Notes under the pieces: model-generated | What the model was told of the DNA's origin: nothing | Seen by the model: the letters and a program-made list of their open reading frames with translations, nothing else | Database searches by the model: none | Shown here: positions 59,201-64,000 of the stretch, piece after piece | Layout of the letters: every line of letters starts with the position of its first letter | Numbering within the stretch: position 1 is the stretch's first letter | Program-made: the position numbers and the translations under genes | From: Amia ocellicauda | Taxonomy: Eukaryota > Chordata > Actinopteri > Amiiformes > Amiidae | NCBI RefSeq assembly: GCF_036373705.1 | Contig: NC_089856.1 | Coordinates: 28,926,298-28,990,297, forward strand | DNA: 64,000 bases | Direction of reading: 5' to 3'

Positions 59201-62077
59201 TCCAGTTCCTTGTTGTCCAGAATGAAGTCTGGGAAACCAATCATATCGTAGATGGCATCAGCCTGGAGGATAGAAGAGAAGTAAATGGAGGTTTTAATAG
59301 AGTGATTTTGCTCTCCATTTCCATTTTGTTCCTGTTTTCAAGGATGTGCCAGCTGAACTCAGGGTTTTCTACACCTCATTGCTGTGGCCACTGGTCTTTG
59401 TATGCGCACTACACAACAGATGCCCAACTGTTCTCTCGGTCACAAGGCTGCTGATCTCACACACTGCTTACTTTATCTTTGGCTGCCTGACGGGTCTGAC
59501 TGTCCATCCAGCTGAGCTTGTCCAGGGCTTGTTTGAATGCCGTCCTGATCTCATTAATCATCCCCTCTGCCTGTGGCGCAGACAGAAGCAGCAAGAGGAA
59601 AGGAAAAAGGAGGACAGTCAGTATAAAATGATAGACATTTTAGACAAGGGAGAAGTGGCCAGGTCAATAGGTCAATATTTATATACAGTATATGGAAAAG
59701 AGAAACTGTAGATTGAAGCAAATGGAAACATCTTGGGGAGGCCTTCATCCAGCAGTTGATCGATACAGGCTGATGGGAATGCATATTATACAAACACACA
59801 CACACACACACACACACACCAAAAACACACATTTGAGGGGATATGGATGAGAGCAAAGTCGAGAGGGACACCGAAGCAGAATAAAAGAGGTTAGTCGAAT
59901 GACAGGTTTAACAGGAGAAGGGCAAGAGGGAGAGTTGGAGAGACTACAGAATATATGTTATTCGCCAAAGGCACTTGTGAGTTGTACAAAATAATAGACA
60001 GCAGCAAGGTGAGCTGCAACTCCCAATGGAAAACCTTCACCACAGGAAAATTCAGCTATAAAAATACAGAACCACATGGTGGCGCCCAAACACAAGGCTC
60101 AGCACAAAAGCAACAAGTGCAATTATTATCCCTCCACATACCAACCTGTAGCAATAAAAAAATGGCATCATTTTCATTCTACATTTGAGTAGCCTTTTAA
60201 ATTACTATTCCACTTAACTGGTGGAAGAAAAGTAATGTGAGGCTTTTAGGGGCTTGTGCATGTTGACAATTAGTTAATGTATTCAGGAACACAGTTAAAG
60301 CTCTGGCCAGATTGTAGGAGTGGTCTGTCTGCCGGCCTTCCTGCCTGTCAGTCTGTGTGTGTGCGTGTTTGTGTGTGTGTGGGAGTGGATGCAGTACACA
60401 GGCACTCACAATCTCCTTGCTGTGCCGGTCAAAAGTGGCCTTGACAAATAGAGCTCCCAGCGCAAAGCCCAGCGTGTCATCAGTGTTCCCAATGCAGGTC
60501 TGCCACCGGGGTGTGCAGGACTGTGGACACATACACACACACAAAACACACACAGTTAGTAAAGAGAGCACCACGACTCACTTTTATTGCAATGAGAAAT
60601 ACCTTAAGGTACCATGTTCAAACCAGTACAGACTCATGCGGCTTCTATGCCACCATCCACAGGGTTGAAAGGGCAACTTTAAGGGATTTGGGCAAACCTC
60701 ACAGCACAAGAGAATAAATAGTGATAAAACAGCCCGTTTGCCCTCCTTGGTCTGAATCAGTAAGCACGAGTTGTTACATATTACTGGCAGAGCAGCTGCG
60801 GCTCCACACAGTGAATCGTCACATACTTACACATTGATGCTTTGAGAGGCTCAACACCAACGTAGACAATAAAAATTAAATGCATCCTGCCACAAGTGTC
60901 AACGTGATCCCTTAGCTTGTGGTACACGTGTCGGTGCCGAGTGCTGTGTTGTGCTGTGCAGTGCAGTACGGTACGGTCTGCTCAGGGCCACAAGGTGTGT
61001 TTGGAGAGGCTGCTGCTCTGTCTGGTACCTCAGTGCCTAGTGACCACCTCCCGTTGCCATGGCACCCAGATCAAAATCTCAATCAAGAAGCCCCCCGAGT
61101 GGCAGCTTCCTGTCCGTCAGAATCTGCCCGTTAGGTGCGACAAAGCTCACCTCCTCGTTTCGCAAACTCCCTTGACAGCAAGGGGACCTGGGGTGTGTGT
61201 GTTTGCATTGCATGAAAGGCAATGATTTTATTTTCCCACAGGAAGATGTCTCAGCAGCACTGTGTATGTATTACAGACATTTACTCGAGAATAACTCCCC
61301 ATCCCCCCAAGGCACTGCTTTCTTCAATATTGAATTTAGTTTAGTGCAAATTATCACCGCTAGCACCAGGCCCGAGCAAATCTTGTTTCTGCTTCTAAGG
61401 AGGTAAAAGGTAAAAGAGAAGTACTACAAAAACAAATCCAACAAATGTACCCCTTGGAATTGTAACGGTCCCCCTCACCTTCTTGGTGCCATAGAGACTT
61501 TCCAGCAGCTTGTCCTGTGCGTTCTCAAAGCGCTGGTCCAAACTGGATGCCATCTTCTGCACCAGGTTCCAGATCATGTAGTTGTTTAAGAGGCTGAGAG
61601 CACACAGTGAGGAGCCACTTCAAGTCCATCCTTATAAGTGCATCATAATCCAATAACTATTTATATATGGAACCAAACTACCTTTTTATTTCTAAAATGC
61701 AATTTAATTTTCAACCCAGGTTAACAATCCTGTTATTACAGTCTGGGTAATAAGGAAACTGAATGTAATTTGCAAACTGTAATCTGAAGTGTTACCAATG
61801 ATACATTATAGAACAATTCATAAAATGTGGCAGTAGTACTTGAAATGTGTATCAGTCATCCACAGTTTTATACAATGGGGAGAGGGAGCGGCACCCTCTT
61901 GACACATTGGGCAGGGCCAGGGTATAATGCTCACCTCTTGTCGGTCTTGTTGATGAGCTCCGACACCTGCTGCAGGTACTCCTTGGCGTATAACACCACA
62001 GGCTCGGTGTCATTCAGGTCTAGAGGAGACAGAGCCGAGGACAGATAGTCTAACCAGTCCACTGCTGGAGCCAGGAG
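56282..62077 (-). CDS. ECE2: endothelin-converting enzyme 2, 3' part (5' exons beyond window)
   Basis: Type II membrane zinc endopeptidase of the M13 (neprilysin) family that converts big endothelins in acidic secretory compartments (family knowledge). Exons 5' to 3': 61935-62077, 61479-61593, 60410-60520, 59472-59570, 59185-59262, 58799-58902, 58433-58543, 57517-57584, 57174-57364, 56727-56822, 56282-56458; 1293 nt, 430 aa with continuous phase, from [19 protein letters not shown] to the stop. Seen: substrate-binding NAYY ([11 protein letters not shown]), zinc motif HELTH ([12 protein letters not shown]), third zinc ligand in [14 protein letters not shown], and the family C-terminus CEVW. 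The match is closer to ECE2 ([42 protein letters not shown]) than to ECE1. About 335 N-terminal residues, including cytoplasmic tail and membrane anchor, are not in the window. Confidence 0.93.
59798..59819. repeat. (CA)n microsatellite
   Basis: About 11 CA units in an ECE2 intron. Confidence 0.85.
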
Positions 62078-64000
62078 CTGTGGACACAACACAGAGCAGC
62101 ACCGGGAGACTGGAATTAAATAAACAGGCACTGTAACAACAATGGCTTGGACAGTCACCAGACATGGATCTCCCTACGTGCTTGAAAGGTATCCTTGATT
62201 GATCCCTGCTATGGTATTCCACTTCCTGGAACTCCCTCATACAGATTGTGAAGGAGAGAAGTTGCTCAGTTCTGCCTCCAGGTATACAGCTGCCAGGCAG
62301 CCAGCATAAACACCTTCAAGCACTACAGATCTTTCCACAGGCACATGCTTGTATGTGTGATATACACATGGAAGAAGTGGAGGACTGGCGAATGCAGGGA
62401 GCAGACCCTTGTTTTCTTGTCTTGGACACCTTGTTACAAAGCGTAAGGACAAACATTGACCGTGATGGTGGCCTGAGGGATTAAAAAAAAAAAAAAAAGT
62501 CTTATTTTGCAGATCAGGACAAATGCAGAGTGTTTTTGTAGCATTTCTCCAAGACACCTCGAGGAAGTGCAAGAGTTTGAGCAGTGAGGCTACTTACTGA
62601 GGCTACTCTCCAAACCCCATTTCTTAGGTAACTACCCACAGACACTGTGCAGTGATTTAGGATACAAGAACGATATATATTCCACCAGGTTTGCCCAGTG
62701 AATGGTCCGTTTTAAATAGTATTTGTGTCCGCCCGAGGTAAATGCTGGTGTATATATGGATTTCATGGGCACACCTAGCGGCAGTGAAACACACACCGCT
62801 CTCACTCCCAACTTAATCTTCACTGCAGCTTTTATAACTCCTCTCTGAAACTGGATCACTTAGCAACTGCCACCATGGAAACAATAGAACCCTTCAAAAA
62901 GAAAAACAAAATGGAAAGTCCTCTCCAATATTAGTACCATGAAGCATGAACAGAATAAAGCCTGTGTTCACCAATCTTCCTCCCGTCCAGGGTGGGTAAT
63001 GCACTATACATCTTTCTACAGTTGCCAGTCTGTTCCATACAAGAATAATAATAAAAAAATTTTTTAGTGCTGCCTGCACTGTCCAATATACAAGTCAGCA
63101 CTCCCCACCACCACCTATCCTCTCTTGTTCTGGAGATATGGTTTAATACAAAAAATAAATCTTCCTCCAGAATTTTAAACAGCTTGGAGCAGCCAGTCTC
63201 CTCCTCAGTTGGCGGTCAGGCATTCCACATTTCCTGCATTATTTTACACTGCAATAATTGTTCATTTTACCAAAGGGTGTTTGAGAACTACATGTTAATC
63301 GTTTAGCTATGCATTGCTCTCAGTGCACACCTGTCCTATGCAAGCAGTTTTACAACTTCTGGAACCGATGGGAGAAAAAAAACAATCTGTGTACCTGGAG
63401 ATCTTTAGGAGCGAACCAGGGGATTTTTTTCCGCCTGACTCGTTAAGATGTCAATATTATTCCCTTCTCCCATAAAACCATCCAGTGTGTTGTTTGGTCT
63501 GTTCCCCGCCACCCCCTTCCAATATTTTTATGATTTTTTCCCCCCCTCACTGAACCACCTCACCTTCATCTAAATTTGAACATTCTGTGTTTCTAATCAG
63601 ACTAAATCGTTTTTCATGCGTGTGCTCGTATTGTTCCGAGTTCCCTCCCAAGATGAACAGAAAAAAATCTTCTGTAACACCGATTCATTTACCCTTTAAC
63701 AAAACAACTGCCTGCTCTTTATAACAATACATTCTGTGTCTAATGCTTTCTTAATCAATCATTCACACTGGGAATAGTTTCTTCAGGAATAGCTTAAAGC
63801 TTAGCCATTTAGACATTTCTGAGCACTATGTGTTTATGGTTTCAAATGTATTTTGATTGTTATACACCTATTTGCCATTGCATTTCTGGTGTGGTCTGCA
63901 GAAATCACCTCCAAGATTCACAAGATCCAGAATTTGGACTTGCAGGAACGAGGCTCAAATACAATATAATCACTGTGCAATTAACAGCAACTGACAGAGA
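62078..64000 (-). other. ECE2 intron, nothing else recognised
   Basis: The exon at 61935-62077 starts in phase 0 after a good acceptor, so at least one upstream exon is required. I found no ECE-like coding segment up to the window edge, so this is taken as one intron. No mobile element or RNA gene recognised. Confidence 0.55.

Noticed and set aside
1-64000. CRISPR arrays, operons, ribosome binding sites, bacterial IS elements
   Set aside because: The window is vertebrate nuclear DNA with spliced genes; the repeats present are microsatellites and transposons, not spaced direct repeats.

Overview
This is vertebrate nuclear DNA, almost certainly from a teleost fish. It holds spliced genes with short exons and GT-AG introns, many (TA), (CA) and (AAT) microsatellites, Tc1/mariner and hAT-type DNA transposons, and a SINE with an L2-like tail. 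The protein sequences are clear vertebrate orthologues. An MHC class I-like gene without an alpha-3 exon also points to a teleost. I cannot name the species. All exon boundaries were set by hand from conserved protein sequence plus splice signals, and codon phase is continuous through every gene model. Layout: (1) 1-11245, minus strand: UBXN7, complete (11 coding exons, 524 aa), with its 3' flank at the left edge. (2) 12672-16.9 kb, minus: RNF168, complete (6 coding exons, 566 aa) plus a 5' UTR exon. (3) 18910-37.9 kb, minus: ANO7, complete (23 coding exons, 910 aa) plus a 5' non-coding exon; its introns carry three Tc1/mariner elements. (4) 42011-47429, minus: PPP1R7, complete (10 exons, 345 aa). 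(5) 48564-51420 (possibly to 52901), plus: an MHC class I-like gene with signal peptide, alpha-1, alpha-2, transmembrane and tyrosine-containing tail exons but no alpha-3 exon; best candidate is the teleost MHC class I H lineage. (6) 56282-62077, minus: the 3' part of ECE2 (11 exons, 430 aa, the whole catalytic end); its 5' exons lie beyond the right edge. The genes do not form one pathway. UBXN7 (p97/VCP adaptor) and RNF168 (DNA-damage ubiquitin ligase) are neighbours in other vertebrates, as are ANO7 (TMEM16 membrane protein) and PPP1R7 (PP1 regulator SDS22). The window joins these two syntenic pairs and adds ECE2. The immune-type gene sits head-to-head with PPP1R7 and tail-to-tail with ECE2. 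The most interesting object is this MHC-like gene: the intron where alpha-3 should be holds a 322-bp hAT-type MITE with an intact 8-bp target duplication, and the downstream tail exons offer several alternative cytoplasmic endings.
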